DNA of 64,000 nt. Origin: Pseudohongiella sp. (lineage in GTDB: Bacteria; Pseudomonadota; Gammaproteobacteria; Pseudomonadales; Pseudohongiellaceae). The translations under genes were made by a program, and so were the position numbers. The notes under the pieces were generated by a model, which saw nothing but the letters and a program-made list of their open reading frames with translations, ran no database searches and was not told the DNA's origin. Positions 52,312-62,005 of this stretch are shown one piece after another; position 1 is the stretch's first letter; each line of letters starts with the position of its first letter. The stretch spans positions 62,001 through 126,000 of the forward strand of contig NZ_DRFV01000002.1 of NCBI RefSeq assembly GCF_011050365.1. The letters are read 5' to 3'.

Positions 52312-52883
52312 TGTGATAACTCCACCGGCACTGTCTCGCGCTCCTGCGCGTCATTCACGGCAAAGAACTCTGCGGCCCTGAATTGAAGCGGCCTGGCGAT
52401 CAGCAGGTGCGGAAAGGACTGGATGCGGGTATTAAGAATGCGCACTGCGCCGTTGTAGAATCGCCGGGCAAACTGAATGTGATCCTCAATGACGGTCAGC
52501 TCGGATTGCAACTGACGAAAATTCTGGTCGGCTTTTAAATCAGGGTAGTCCTCGGCCACCACCACTATCTGGTGCAACGCCGCTTCCAGTTGCGCCTCGA
52601 CGGCGGCTTTTTCCGGTAAATGTGACGCCGACTCACTGCGTGCGCGCAATTCCGTCACCGCCGCCAGCGTGGCTTTTTCATATGCAGCGTATGCCTTCAC
52701 GGTGTCCACCAGCATCGGCACCAGCTCGTGCCGGCGCATCAACTGCACATCAATGTCGCTCCAGGCCGCCTGCACCTGATTACGATCGGCAACCAACCGG
52801 TTGTATATCCAGATGCCGGGTGCGCCCAACGCAACCAATAGCGCAATCAACAGCGCACCCAACTCCAACAGCGACTCAGTCAT
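52308..52883 (-). CDS. LemA family protein
   Basis: A 191-residue protein with one N-terminal membrane helix (LGALLIALLVALGAPGIWIYN) and the LemA core, AAWSDIDVQLMRRHELVPML, KAYAAYEKATL, YPDLKADQNFRQLQSELT and IQFARRFYNGAVRILN. LemA proteins have an exposed N-terminus and unknown function. It is the first gene of a pair with the DUF2207 gene. Confidence 0.93.
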   Translation of the reverse strand: MTESLLELGALLIALLVALGAPGIWIYNRLVADRNQVQAAWSDIDVQLMRRHELVPMLVDTVKAYAAYEKATLAAVTELRARSESASHLPEKAAVEAQLEAALHQIVVVAEDYPDLKADQNFRQLQSELTVIEDHIQFARRFYNGAVRILNTRIQSFPHLLIARPLQFRAAEFFAVNDAQERETVPVELSQ

Positions 52884-52937
52884 GGCGACTCCCTGTGGTT
52901 ATCCGGATCATCCAGCCATTAGAGTAACAAATAATGA

Positions 52938-54023
52938 CTATGCCGGTTGTTCGGGCGCCGCGATGTAGCTACGAACATCATCGGCGAGCTGCATACGCAT
53001 TATCGCTCGCTCAAAAGCCTGCTCAGACGACAGACCGGCCTCGAGTACCAGGCGCCATTCGCTGATAAAGTTTGCGTTGATCAACACCTCACCCAGCGGA
53101 CTGAATGTTGAGTGACGCTCCGACCGGGCCAGGTCACGAATCGCCGCAATCACAACGTCCGGCATCCGCCAGTGAGTGGCCACCAGCACGCTGAGCTGCA
53201 TTGATTTTTGATGAAGCAGTTGTTTGACCACTGACGAACCCAGCTTTTCATCCGGATTGGATCGCCTGAAGGCGTCAACGATCAATTTAAAGATCACTAT
53301 TTTGCCAATATCGTGTACCAGCCCGATCAAAAAGGCGGCATCGGCATCCAGCCCGCGCAGTCTGGCCAGATCACGACAAACGTGCGCTGTCTCATCACTA
53401 TGTATCCAGATCTTTTCGCCAAACGTCTTGAAATAGACATGGCTGATGTTGGACACGTTTTTGACAAATCCCAGCAACACATGCTGTTTGACACCCTGGC
53501 TACCCAGCAACGAAAAGGCCCGTTTGATGTCGGTTATTTCGTCGCCGCCCGGATTGTACTGGGCGCTGTTAGCAACGGATATCAGCTGTGCCGCTATCGC
53601 CGGATCCTTTGCCACCACCGCACAGAAGGCCGGCAAATCAAAATCATCGGTATCGAGCATCGCCAGCAGCTTGCTCACCGAATGCGGTAGCTTGGGCAGG
53701 CGATCCAACATCGACTCCGGCTTGTCCAGCAGTGCGTTGGTGCTGAGCAAAATCTCATGCTCCAGCTCAGATATCCTGTCGGTGTTTTGTACCCCCAGCA
53801 GGTAATCATAGAAAAGCTGCTCGGCGCCACTGCCCGTCATCTCACTGTATTTGATTTCCGCCTTCAGGGCATCCCTGGCCGCTTCATCGTGTCCGGGTGC
53901 TTTTTCACGCTCAGCAACAGGCACCGGTATGACCGGCGCAGGTGATGCGACCCGCCTGTCGGCGACTGGCGCATGTTGCGGAACTGCTCTGCCAAAAAGC
54001 TTATCCAGTAGTTTGCCCAACAC
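52938..54023 (-). CDS. HDOD domain protein
   Basis: A 361-residue cytosolic protein. A Pro/Ala-rich N-terminal 40 residues, then a helical region, precede an HDOD domain (about 115-315: RLPKLPHSVSKLLAMLDTDD, KDPAIAAQLISVANSAQYNP, FLIGLVHDIGKIVIFK). The HD pair is kept in VHDIGK. HDOD proteins act in signal relay, often linked to c-di-GMP and motility. The start is GTG after GAGGGAAACT. It stands alone. Confidence 0.9.
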   Translation of the reverse strand: MLGKLLDKLFGRAVPQHAPVADRRVASPAPVIPVPVAEREKAPGHDEAARDALKAEIKYSEMTGSGAEQLFYDYLLGVQNTDRISELEHEILLSTNALLDKPESMLDRLPKLPHSVSKLLAMLDTDDFDLPAFCAVVAKDPAIAAQLISVANSAQYNPGGDEITDIKRAFSLLGSQGVKQHVLLGFVKNVSNISHVYFKTFGEKIWIHSDETAHVCRDLARLRGLDADAAFLIGLVHDIGKIVIFKLIVDAFRRSNPDEKLGSSVVKQLLHQKSMQLSVLVATHWRMPDVVIAAIRDLARSERHSTFSPLGEVLINANFISEWRLVLEAGLSSEQAFERAIMRMQLADDVRSYIAAPEQPA

Positions 54024-54267
54024 ACAGTTTCCCTCAGAATATCAATCAACCTTCACATCCCAGCCTACCATTATAGAGCGATCTCTCTGACTTTACTGCT
54101 TTTGCGACACAGATGGTCACCAGCGACTGATCACTCCTCCGCGTCGTCACCCTGACAACAATCAGCGGTTTGTTTTTTGCACGGCTGAGCCTTAAGATTG
54201 ATCACATCCGGCAAACGCAGCCGGGCCTGCATACCCAATAACAAAAAAATTGCGTCAGGAGTGGCAA

Positions 54268-55818
54268 ATGGTCTTTTTACGGTTACCGGTCAACGTGCGT
54301 TGCGTGCCTGCTTTCGCCACCTCAATGCGGCAGGCATGTTATCTGTTATGCCTGGCAATGCTGGCGCTGACATCAAACAGCCATGCCGACGACATTGCTG
54401 CCCTGCCGCAGGTCAGCGGCCCGGTGCCGGTCACCGCGCAAAGTCATCCGTTTGGCGCTGCCGACCATACCCTGCGGCCACAGAATCTGACGGATCTGGG
54501 ATACATTGAAGAAGAGTTTTTTGTCAGCGGCCTGGCCAATGTCTACGACTGGCCCGAACGCGGCCGTCTCGACGTCCGCACTGCGCAGACGCCGTATACC
54601 ACCCGGGTACTGATCCGGCGTCCGGCAGACAGCGCGCGCTTCAGCGGCAATATTGTGGTGGAGATGCTTAACCCCTCCAACCTGTTTGACCTGAACATCG
54701 GCTGGGCCATGTCTCATACGCAGATGCTGCGCAACGGGGATGCCTGGGTTGGTATTACCGCCAAACCCATCGCCATGAATACGCTGAAACAGTTTGATGC
54801 CGGGCGCTATGCCGCCCTGTCGTGGGCCAACCCGCTGGCCGCGACCGATCCACAGAATTGCGAGGTGGGTGGTGACACCACGCAAGCCACAGAAAATGGA
54901 TTGATCTGGGATATTCATACACAGGTCGCCATGTGGTTACGCAGCGCAGACAGCACCAACCCATTTCGCTACCACCAGGCCGCCAGTGCGGCGCAGCAAC
55001 TGTATGCCTGGGGCTACTCGCAAACCGGCAGCTTTCTCTATACCTACATCAATGCCATTCACCCGCACGTTGTCGACGCCATTGGTGAACCGCTTTTTGA
55101 TGGCTTTCTGGTCGCCGTGTCCAGCGGTCCGGCCCCCATCAACCAGTGCGCCGATAGAATAGCCCGGGATGATCCGCGCCGGCCCATTAAAAACGTCGGC
55201 GTGCCGGTTATTCATGTCATGAGCCAGTCTGATTATCTGTTCGGCATTGAAAGCCGACAGCCAGACAGTGATGCCCCCGGGGATCGATTCCGGCGCTATG
55301 AGATAGCAGGCTCCGGCCATGCCTCACCTGACGAGCTCTACTGGGGACCGAAACCCGCAGACCTGATCCAGGCCGGCCGCGCCGTGCCGCCGCTGGCCTG
55401 TAACGAAGGACCGCGCAGCCGCTTCCCCAACAAACTGGCGTTTAATGCCGCGCTGGTGTGGCTGGATCAATGGGCACGCGATGACATTGCGCCACCCAGG
55501 GCAGAGCTGATTCAGGTGGTTGACGGACAGCCGGTGCTTGATGAGCACGGTAATGTGGTTGGTGGCTTGCGCTCGCCCTACGTGGACGTGCCTACCAGTA
55601 CCTGGAATGGCAACTCGACCGGTGAGTCATTCTGCCGCATTGCCGGTCATGAAATCCCCTTCAGCCAGGACAAACTGACCCGACTCTACCCCACGCGTGC
55701 CGACTATGTGGACGCGGTGACAGCGAGCGTCAATGAACTCGTAGCCCAGGGGTTTCTGCTTGCAGCAGATGGCGCCGGCGTTATCCGCGAAGCTGAACAG
55801 TCAGACTTTTGGGAGTAA
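54268..55818 (+). CDS. Secreted alpha/beta-hydrolase domain protein
   Basis: A 516-residue protein starting at ATG 54268 after AGGAG. A signal segment (ACYLLCLAMLALTSNSHA) lies about 30 residues in, so a later start is possible. The mature part has RRPADSARFSGNIVVEMLNP, an AWVGITAKPIAMNTLK strand and the nucleophile elbow GYSQTG, with later HVMSQSDYLFG and GSGHASPDELYW giving possible acid and base residues. It fits a group of large secreted hydrolases annotated only as alpha/beta-hydrolase domain proteins. The substrate is unknown. The 244-bp gap before it shows no gene. Confidence 0.85.
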   Translation: MVFLRLPVNVRCVPAFATSMRQACYLLCLAMLALTSNSHADDIAALPQVSGPVPVTAQSHPFGAADHTLRPQNLTDLGYIEEEFFVSGLANVYDWPERGRLDVRTAQTPYTTRVLIRRPADSARFSGNIVVEMLNPSNLFDLNIGWAMSHTQMLRNGDAWVGITAKPIAMNTLKQFDAGRYAALSWANPLAATDPQNCEVGGDTTQATENGLIWDIHTQVAMWLRSADSTNPFRYHQAASAAQQLYAWGYSQTGSFLYTYINAIHPHVVDAIGEPLFDGFLVAVSSGPAPINQCADRIARDDPRRPIKNVGVPVIHVMSQSDYLFGIESRQPDSDAPGDRFRRYEIAGSGHASPDELYWGPKPADLIQAGRAVPPLACNEGPRSRFPNKLAFNAALVWLDQWARDDIAPPRAELIQVVDGQPVLDEHGNVVGGLRSPYVDVPTSTWNGNSTGESFCRIAGHEIPFSQDKLTRLYPTRADYVDAVTASVNELVAQGFLLAADGAGVIREAEQSDFWE

Positions 55819-55833
55819 TCACAGCGGCAGTGA

Positions 55834-56235
55834 TTACTCTACGCCAATGATCGCATCGATCACATTGCCCACGTTCTGGGTAATGAGCAGGATGTCCGAT
55901 GCCACACGCACATAGCGATGGCCGTCGGGCGGCACGCCCAACTGGCTAGCGATTTCAGGCGGTATTTCATGGTAGATAACGTCGCCCGGCAAGCGCTGAC
56001 CGACCTGCCACTTTTTGGCCTGACCAGGGGGCATGCAACCATTGTTCTTCTTCGCCAGACCCGGAGGACAGCGTTTCGCACTGGATTCTGCGCGGTAGTA
56101 ATCCCGTACGGCGTTGCGTTGATGCTCTTCGAAGCGCGGTTTGTCTGCAGGTTGGGCAAGTACCGGCGCTGACTGATAGAGGAAAAGGCTGAGGCCAATA
56201 CATGCAGTATATTTCAGTAAGTCATAAGCTTTCAT
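55834..56235 (-). CDS. Small periplasmic RcnB/CigR-like protein
   Basis: A 133-residue protein; ATG at 56235 is chosen, 10 bp after AGGTGA. A signal peptide (CIGLSLFLYQSAPVLAQ) is followed by a short charged part, a Cys pair in CPPGLAKKNNGCMPPGQAKK, and the RcnB-like block RLPGDVIYHEIPPEIASQLG and HRYVRVASDILLI. RcnB controls periplasmic nickel/cobalt levels in E. coli and CigR is a Salmonella antivirulence protein; the real role of this one is unknown. It is convergent with the hydrolase gene. Confidence 0.8.
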   Translation of the reverse strand: MKAYDLLKYTACIGLSLFLYQSAPVLAQPADKPRFEEHQRNAVRDYYRAESSAKRCPPGLAKKNNGCMPPGQAKKWQVGQRLPGDVIYHEIPPEIASQLGVPPDGHRYVRVASDILLITQNVGNVIDAIIGVE

Positions 56236-56427
56236 GATGATAATCACCTGGAGGGGGTTAACGATTTTTTCTGGGTGGAACAGCCCAGTGTGCGCCTTGT
56301 GGTGATGGAGATAAAGCGCTTTCGGGCAGGTCCTCGATTAGAGGCGCAATGACAGCAGCGTCTGCCACTGAACCGTGAGAAACAGTCCGGTCAGAGTTCG
56401 CCGGCACCACCGGCCGGAAAAGCCAAC

Positions 56428-58761
56428 CTAGAACCGGAAAGTGTAATTCACCTTCAAGGCACCGCCGCGCGACAATGTCGAGAAACGGCTGTCGCGCAGC
56501 GGTCCATCGTCATACAACCAGTTGTTGCTCCAGACCAGGAAGACATCATTACCCGGCTGTATTATCCAGCGCAGACGCGCGTAAACACCAACCACATCGG
56601 ACAGGTCATCATACTGCACGTTGCCGGTAATGGCGGTAAAGGGGCTCAGATTCCAGGCCCAGGTCAGGCGCAGCAGGTTGGTATCAAAGTCACCCTGTGG
56701 CAGGGTCACTTCATTGTGCTGATAGTTGGCTGATAGCGATACGCCGATGCGAGGACGGATGGTCCCGGTCAACTCCAGGCTGTCGCGCTGCCCGCCCCAG
56801 AACTCAGAATGTTCAACCTCCACCGCCCCGGAAACCATGCGCCGACCGGCAGTGGTGATGCTGGCAGACCACTTATCGGAATGGTAGTCGCCTGGCAAAA
56901 TCTGAATAGTCTCATCGCCCTTGTTGTAGATGGTAAACACACTGTCCAGACGTTCGAAATTGCGACCGACTTCAATCTCCATCCGGTCGCCGCTTTCGAA
57001 GTTCACTTGTAGCGGCGTGACATCGATATTGCGGGTCAGCAGGCGATTGTCCAGGTCAGTCAGGTGTTCGTATTGAATCTCGTGTTCAGTCTGACGGATC
57101 ATTTCCCAGCGCTCAGGCCGGGGAGCAAACGTCAGCGTGGGCTGATGTCGGCGGTAGCCGCGACGGTCGGCAAAACCCACCGCCGGATCCCAGTCTTCGC
57201 CAAATTCCCGGTGTGAAGAATGAAAGCGGACCAGGTCATTCGGGAACGCCACGCGTATACCGCGTGATCGCCTGTTCGAAGACGTCAGATCGCCACCCTC
57301 GACCGGGTCAGTGTGGTAGGACAGGAAGCCTTCGAACTGGGCATTGTACTGCCCGAGAAACTGCGAGGTGTAGAAATCGAAGTCGGCGCCCACCGTGTGG
57401 CGGTCCTCGAGTAGCTCATCACCGGTGACACCGTCTGAGGCTCTTCGCGTATAGATCATACCCACGTGTGATTGTTGAAACAGGCGGCGCTTCACCCGTG
57501 CCACCGTAAAATCCTCAGCCGCCCAGGGGCGAGCCGAGCCATCCCGGTTTTCCAGCGTGATATCGTCGGTACGCACCTGATACAGACCCACCTCGTAGTC
57601 GCCGACCTGACCGCCCAGGCGGGCACCAAAGCTGATCGGCACTTCCTGGCCCTCGACCAGACCAATCCGGCGACTGAAAAAGGGATCCGCCCAGTTGAAA
57701 TTGAACACACCGGAGCCTTCCAGAAAGAACTCACGCTGCTCAGGAAAACGCAGCGGGAACCGGGTGAGATTGACCTGGCGGTTATCAACTTCGACTTCGG
57801 CAAAATCCGTGTTCAGTGTCAGCGCACCACGCAGCGACGGCGTCAGCGAATAGGTGACATCAATGCCAACCTTGGCATCCTGGCCGCTATTGGCACCCGC
57901 GGCAGGCCCACTGCTGGTGGAGGCATTAACAAAAGGCTTGAGCTCAATGCCCCGGCCCTGGCTGAGGCCGTTGAGGCCGCGCAACTGACCGGTAAAAACG
58001 GGACGAAACAGGCCTTCGTTGCGGCGCCAGCCGCTCCACAGAATCTCTTCGTTATAGCGTCGTATGGTGCGCTGGAAATTGATGCCCCAGGCATTGAGCG
58101 AGGGATCGAAGTTCAGCGTCGAAAACGGGATACGTACTTCCACTGACCAGCCGTCGGGCTGGATGGCAGTACGGATATTCCAGAGGCCGTTCCAGCGTTT
58201 ATTGAAACCACCGCCGCCCTCGATCAGCCCATCACCCAGCAGGCCGGCAGGGTTGGTTTCAAAGAAATACCCCGTGCGGTTGTCATCGAAGGTGCTGATG
58301 ATCCACATAAAGCGGTCATCGGTGCCGAGTCCGGCATCACGCTGCAGCTGGTAGGCCAGGATGCCGTCAGGGTCGGAGTCGTACATCATCGCGCCGATGT
58401 ACAGGGCCTCGTCGTCATACAGAATACGGATTTCGGTCGGCTCACTGGGCACCCCGCCTTCGACCGGTTCCTGCTGGCGGAACTCCGTGATGGGCTGTGC
58501 GGTACCCCAGACTTCCTCGTCCAGGAAGCCGTCAAGCTGCACGTCCATGTCAGCCGGCATCCGGCTGGCCAGCACAGCGGGCCGGGTGTCATTAGTGACA
58601 GAGCTGGTCTGGGCAAGGCTGGACGATGACAGCAGAGCAAGGCTCAGCAGACAGGTCAGCAAACACAGCTGCATGCCGCCAACGGGACTACGCCAACTCA
58701 GGGTGTCTGATTGATTTCCGTATAGTGCCTGCCCGAGCCCATCACCAGTCTGCTTTGTCAT
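56428..58761 (-). CDS. DUF5916 outer-membrane protein with carbohydrate-binding-like N-terminus
   Basis: A 777-residue protein. ATG at 58761 follows GGAG by 4 bp; a signal segment (LCLLTCLLSLALLSSSSLAQ) begins about 30 residues in. Next comes a CBM9-like domain (MDVQLDGFLDEEVWGTAQPI, LYDDEALYIGAMMYDSDPDG, WNIRTAIQPDGWSVEVRIPF, then STLNFDP), and then a long beta-barrel part typical of DUF5916, ending in Phe (LKVNYTFRF). Function is unknown; binding of a glycan or uptake at the outer membrane is possible. Confidence 0.9.
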   Translation of the reverse strand: MTKQTGDGLGQALYGNQSDTLSWRSPVGGMQLCLLTCLLSLALLSSSSLAQTSSVTNDTRPAVLASRMPADMDVQLDGFLDEEVWGTAQPITEFRQQEPVEGGVPSEPTEIRILYDDEALYIGAMMYDSDPDGILAYQLQRDAGLGTDDRFMWIISTFDDNRTGYFFETNPAGLLGDGLIEGGGGFNKRWNGLWNIRTAIQPDGWSVEVRIPFSTLNFDPSLNAWGINFQRTIRRYNEEILWSGWRRNEGLFRPVFTGQLRGLNGLSQGRGIELKPFVNASTSSGPAAGANSGQDAKVGIDVTYSLTPSLRGALTLNTDFAEVEVDNRQVNLTRFPLRFPEQREFFLEGSGVFNFNWADPFFSRRIGLVEGQEVPISFGARLGGQVGDYEVGLYQVRTDDITLENRDGSARPWAAEDFTVARVKRRLFQQSHVGMIYTRRASDGVTGDELLEDRHTVGADFDFYTSQFLGQYNAQFEGFLSYHTDPVEGGDLTSSNRRSRGIRVAFPNDLVRFHSSHREFGEDWDPAVGFADRRGYRRHQPTLTFAPRPERWEMIRQTEHEIQYEHLTDLDNRLLTRNIDVTPLQVNFESGDRMEIEVGRNFERLDSVFTIYNKGDETIQILPGDYHSDKWSASITTAGRRMVSGAVEVEHSEFWGGQRDSLELTGTIRPRIGVSLSANYQHNEVTLPQGDFDTNLLRLTWAWNLSPFTAITGNVQYDDLSDVVGVYARLRWIIQPGNDVFLVWSNNWLYDDGPLRDSRFSTLSRGGALKVNYTFRF

Positions 58762-58899
58762 GTCACTCCAGGCCAGGCCTCTCCAAAGTAAAAATGTTGA
58801 ATTGCATGGTTATTTTCCAGACAAAAAAGCTCACGGCAGATCACAAAAAACTACACAGGATCTGACCTGCGAAACGGGTGGCACCCAAAAAAACGATGG

Positions 58900-60564
58900 T
58901 TATGCCGGTTTGCGCAATGCTTTTTTATCAACCTTGCCCACCGGTGTCAGCGGAATCTGGGCAACAATATGAATATACTTTGGCACTTTGAACGGTGCCA
59001 TTTTATCGCGGCAGTAGGCCAGTATTTTGTCATGCACCGCGTCATCACCCAGAGCCTTGCCGGCGTCAGAGAGCTGAACATAGAGGTTTACGATATCATT
59101 GCCTGGCCGTTCCTCGTCAGGCGTGCCAATGATAGCCGACAGCTCTATCTCGTCTATCTCCTTAAGTTTGTTTTCCACTTCAACCGAAAACACCTTGTAG
59201 CCGCCAACAATCAGCATGTCCTTGGCGCGATCGCAGATGGTGATATAACCGTCCTTGTCTTTTCGAGCCACGTCGCCCGTATAGAAACAGGTTTTGCCGC
59301 CAAAACTGCGTAGAGCACGATTGGATTCATCCGGCAGCCCCAGATAGCCACGGAACACCTGTGGTCCGTTGACGATCAGCTCACCGGGCTCGTCAGCAGG
59401 CATTTCTTTGTTCCCGGTTTCAGCATCCACAATACGAATATCGGTGCCCGGCAGGGCCAGACCAATAGTGCCGGGGCGGGCACGTCCGGGTGGGTTCATG
59501 GTCAATGTCGGGCTGGTTTCAGTCAGGCCATAGGCTTCACAGAACTTGCCGTGTCCAATGATCTCCTCGACCTTGCGGATCAGCTCAACCGGTGCCGGCG
59601 CCGCACCGGACACAGCCACTTTCAGACGAGAGAAGTCCACCTGCCTGAACAGCGGCTCACTGAGCAACATCTGATACAGCGTGGGCACATTGCCCAATAC
59701 GGTGGGCGGATGTTTCAGCATTGCCTGGCAGTAGGATTTGACATCCCGGGGATTGGGCACCACCAGCATCAGTGCGCGTTTGCGCAGGCCCATAAACAGC
59801 GCACTGAGCCCGGCGATGTGAAACCAGGGCAATACCGATGCGAAGGTTTCGTTGCCAACATCGTAATTCACCACGGTTTCGTTCTGTACGACATTGCTCA
59901 TAATATTACGCAGCGACAGCTCGGCACCCTTGGGGTTGCCCGTGGTGCCGCCGGTATACTGAATCATGAACACATCTTCCATCCGACACGGCTCAAACAC
60001 GCGGGTGTTGTCAGCGTGATTGATATCCGGCCAGAACGACACACAGCGCACATGCGTTAATGCTGGCAGGGCCACCTTGGGAACCTTGCCGGTCACTGAC
60101 GCCAGCCATTTTTTCCAGCCCGGCAGAAAATCGATGGGACCGCTCATCATCACTGCACGTACCGTTGGCAGGCGGCCGTCCAGCTGCGCCGCTACCGGCG
60201 CAAACAGTTGGTCCAGTGTAATCAGGAAACGGATGTGGGCATTGCCAACCTGGTAAACAATCTCATCGGCCTTGAGCAGGGGTGACACGCCCGATGCCGG
60301 GCAGCCCAGTTTGGCGGCGGCCAGAAGACCAATCACATACTGCGGACTATTGGGCAGATGCAGCCCTACCACGTCGCCACGCTCCACCCCCAGCTCGCGC
60401 ATCCGATTCGCCAGGCGATTGGCCAGGTCATCGACCTGCCCGATTGTCAGGGTAACGCCCAGGTAATAGATACAGGGCGCATCAGGGGCCTCGGCCACAT
60501 GGCGCTCCACAATAGCCGGTATTGACTCGTCAGGTACAGGTGGCATGGGCTGCATATCGGGCAT
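58900..60564 (-). CDS. AMP-dependent acyl-CoA ligase
   Basis: A 554-residue long-chain acyl-CoA synthetase-like enzyme. All motifs are intact: YTGGTTGNPKGAELS (phosphate loop), YGLTETSPTLTMNP, YTGDVARKDKDGYITICDRA, KDMLIVGGYKVFSVEVENKL and the catalytic Lys in LTPVGKVDKKALRKP. It activates a carboxylic acid through an acyl-AMP to a CoA ester. It stands alone between an A-rich gap (58762-58899, no gene seen) and a 155-bp gap. The exact substrate is open. Confidence 0.93.
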   Translation of the reverse strand: MPDMQPMPPVPDESIPAIVERHVAEAPDAPCIYYLGVTLTIGQVDDLANRLANRMRELGVERGDVVGLHLPNSPQYVIGLLAAAKLGCPASGVSPLLKADEIVYQVGNAHIRFLITLDQLFAPVAAQLDGRLPTVRAVMMSGPIDFLPGWKKWLASVTGKVPKVALPALTHVRCVSFWPDINHADNTRVFEPCRMEDVFMIQYTGGTTGNPKGAELSLRNIMSNVVQNETVVNYDVGNETFASVLPWFHIAGLSALFMGLRKRALMLVVPNPRDVKSYCQAMLKHPPTVLGNVPTLYQMLLSEPLFRQVDFSRLKVAVSGAAPAPVELIRKVEEIIGHGKFCEAYGLTETSPTLTMNPPGRARPGTIGLALPGTDIRIVDAETGNKEMPADEPGELIVNGPQVFRGYLGLPDESNRALRSFGGKTCFYTGDVARKDKDGYITICDRAKDMLIVGGYKVFSVEVENKLKEIDEIELSAIIGTPDEERPGNDIVNLYVQLSDAGKALGDDAVHDKILAYCRDKMAPFKVPKYIHIVAQIPLTPVGKVDKKALRKPA

Positions 60565-60672
60565 TGCACTCTCCTAAAGACCAACTATTATTGTTTGTGT
60601 TGCCAGATTCAGTACCGCGCAGCCCGTGCTGAACACGAAGATGACGCCTGGCCTGGATATCATTACGAAAAA

Positions 60673-60699
60673 AAGCCCCAACTGGCTCAGTCAGGGCTT
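60673..60699 (-). terminator. Rho-independent terminator after the secreted FAH-family gene
   Basis: On the minus strand AAGCCC (60699-60694) pairs with GGGCTT (60678-60673), with a further inner ACTG/CAGT stem, and is followed by a run of seven T (60674-60668). It ends transcripts coming from the gene at 60720-61889. The plus-strand side has a shorter T-run. Confidence 0.85.
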
Positions 60700-60719
60700 T
60701 TCCATACCACCGTCAGGCA

Positions 60720-61889
60720 TTACTGATCACGGTAACTGCGGGTCGGCGGCAACTGCGCGCCGGACAGATCGGCCGGCACACTCTGCTCACGCACCACACG
60801 GTGGGTCAGCGTACCAATGCCTTCGATACTGGCGCTGATAGTTTCACCATCAATCAGGTAACCAGAACCGGTGGCACGTTCCACCCGTCCCGAACCAGTG
60901 CCGCCGGACGTACCGCTTTGCAGCACATCGCCGGGGAATATGGTGATCAATGATGAGGCATACTCGATCAGTTCCGGGATGTTGTGGATCATGTCGCCGG
61001 CTTTGGCTTCCTGAACGGTAACGCCATCCACCACGGTGATCTGGTGCAGGCGCTCCATCGGGTCGCCGTAGAATTCCTTGGGCACAATCCACGGGCCATG
61101 TGGGGCAAAGGTATCGTGACCCTTGCCGACAAACCAGTCCAGACCGGAGCTGAAGCCCCCCGGCGGACGGCCGCCGCGATCCGAGATATCCATCGCCACC
61201 ATGTAACCAAAGACGTGATCATAGGCGCGGGCGGAGGAGATGTACTTGCCGGAGCGACCAAACACGATGGCCATTTCGACTTCATATTCAATCTCGTCGC
61301 GGCCATAGGGCATGATCACGTTTTCGCCGTCACCGATGACGGCGCCACGGGTCGGTTTCAGGAACAGGTAGGGGACGCCGCGGTTTTCCCGGCGCTCGCG
61401 GGTGCGCTGGGCCAGTTGCTCCTCGGTGCAGCCTTCACAGGCGTGGGTGTAGAAGTTGACCGCCGCATTCATAATCTTGCTGGGATACTGGACCGGCGCG
61501 CGGATATCGACATCTTCCACTGAATGAATATAGTCCGGGCGGTTATTGCCGCTCAGCAGACCGGATTCCACCAGTGCATTGACGATTTCGTAGACCCGGT
61601 ATTTCAGGCCGTATTCGTAGCCTTCGATAAGGCCAAGCACATCACCGGGCATATCAACACCGACGTATTGCGGCATCATTTCCAGCGCCTTGTTGGCTTC
61701 GACCAGATCCACAATCAGGGAATCATCGCGCATCACCAGACCGGCAAACTGCGCATTGCCCATGGCAAAGGTGCCGACCTTGAAAGGTTCTGCGGGTCGA
61801 ATATCGGGCTGGGCCAGCACACTGGCCGGCAGGGCAAGCAGCGACAGCATTACTGTCATCGCCAGGGTAAACAGGGATCTTGTTCTCAT
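60720..61889 (-). CDS. Secreted fumarylacetoacetate hydrolase-family protein
   Basis: A 389-residue protein; ATG at 61889 is chosen for AGGGAG upstream. A signal peptide (SLFTLAMTVMLSLLALPASVLAQ) precedes a regular FAH fold: YPSKIMNAAVNFYTHACEGC, RDEIEYEVEMAIVFGRSGKY with metal-binding acidic residues, VAMDISDRGG, and GDVLQSGTSGGTGSGR. The family is normally cytosolic, so export is unusual. A Cys pair (CEGC) lies near residue 150. The substrate is unknown. Confidence 0.9.
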   Translation of the reverse strand: MRTRSLFTLAMTVMLSLLALPASVLAQPDIRPAEPFKVGTFAMGNAQFAGLVMRDDSLIVDLVEANKALEMMPQYVGVDMPGDVLGLIEGYEYGLKYRVYEIVNALVESGLLSGNNRPDYIHSVEDVDIRAPVQYPSKIMNAAVNFYTHACEGCTEEQLAQRTRERRENRGVPYLFLKPTRGAVIGDGENVIMPYGRDEIEYEVEMAIVFGRSGKYISSARAYDHVFGYMVAMDISDRGGRPPGGFSSGLDWFVGKGHDTFAPHGPWIVPKEFYGDPMERLHQITVVDGVTVQEAKAGDMIHNIPELIEYASSLITIFPGDVLQSGTSGGTGSGRVERATGSGYLIDGETISASIEGIGTLTHRVVREQSVPADLSGAQLPPTRSYRDQ

Positions 61890-62005
61890 TATCCTACTCC
61901 CTAAAAGCATGTCATTGTTGTTTTAACTGCTGAGGTCAACGTTACCCCTAAACGGGGATTCTGTCCAATGTCGTGCTGCCCCGGGAAAGTGTAGAATGCA
62001 CGCCC

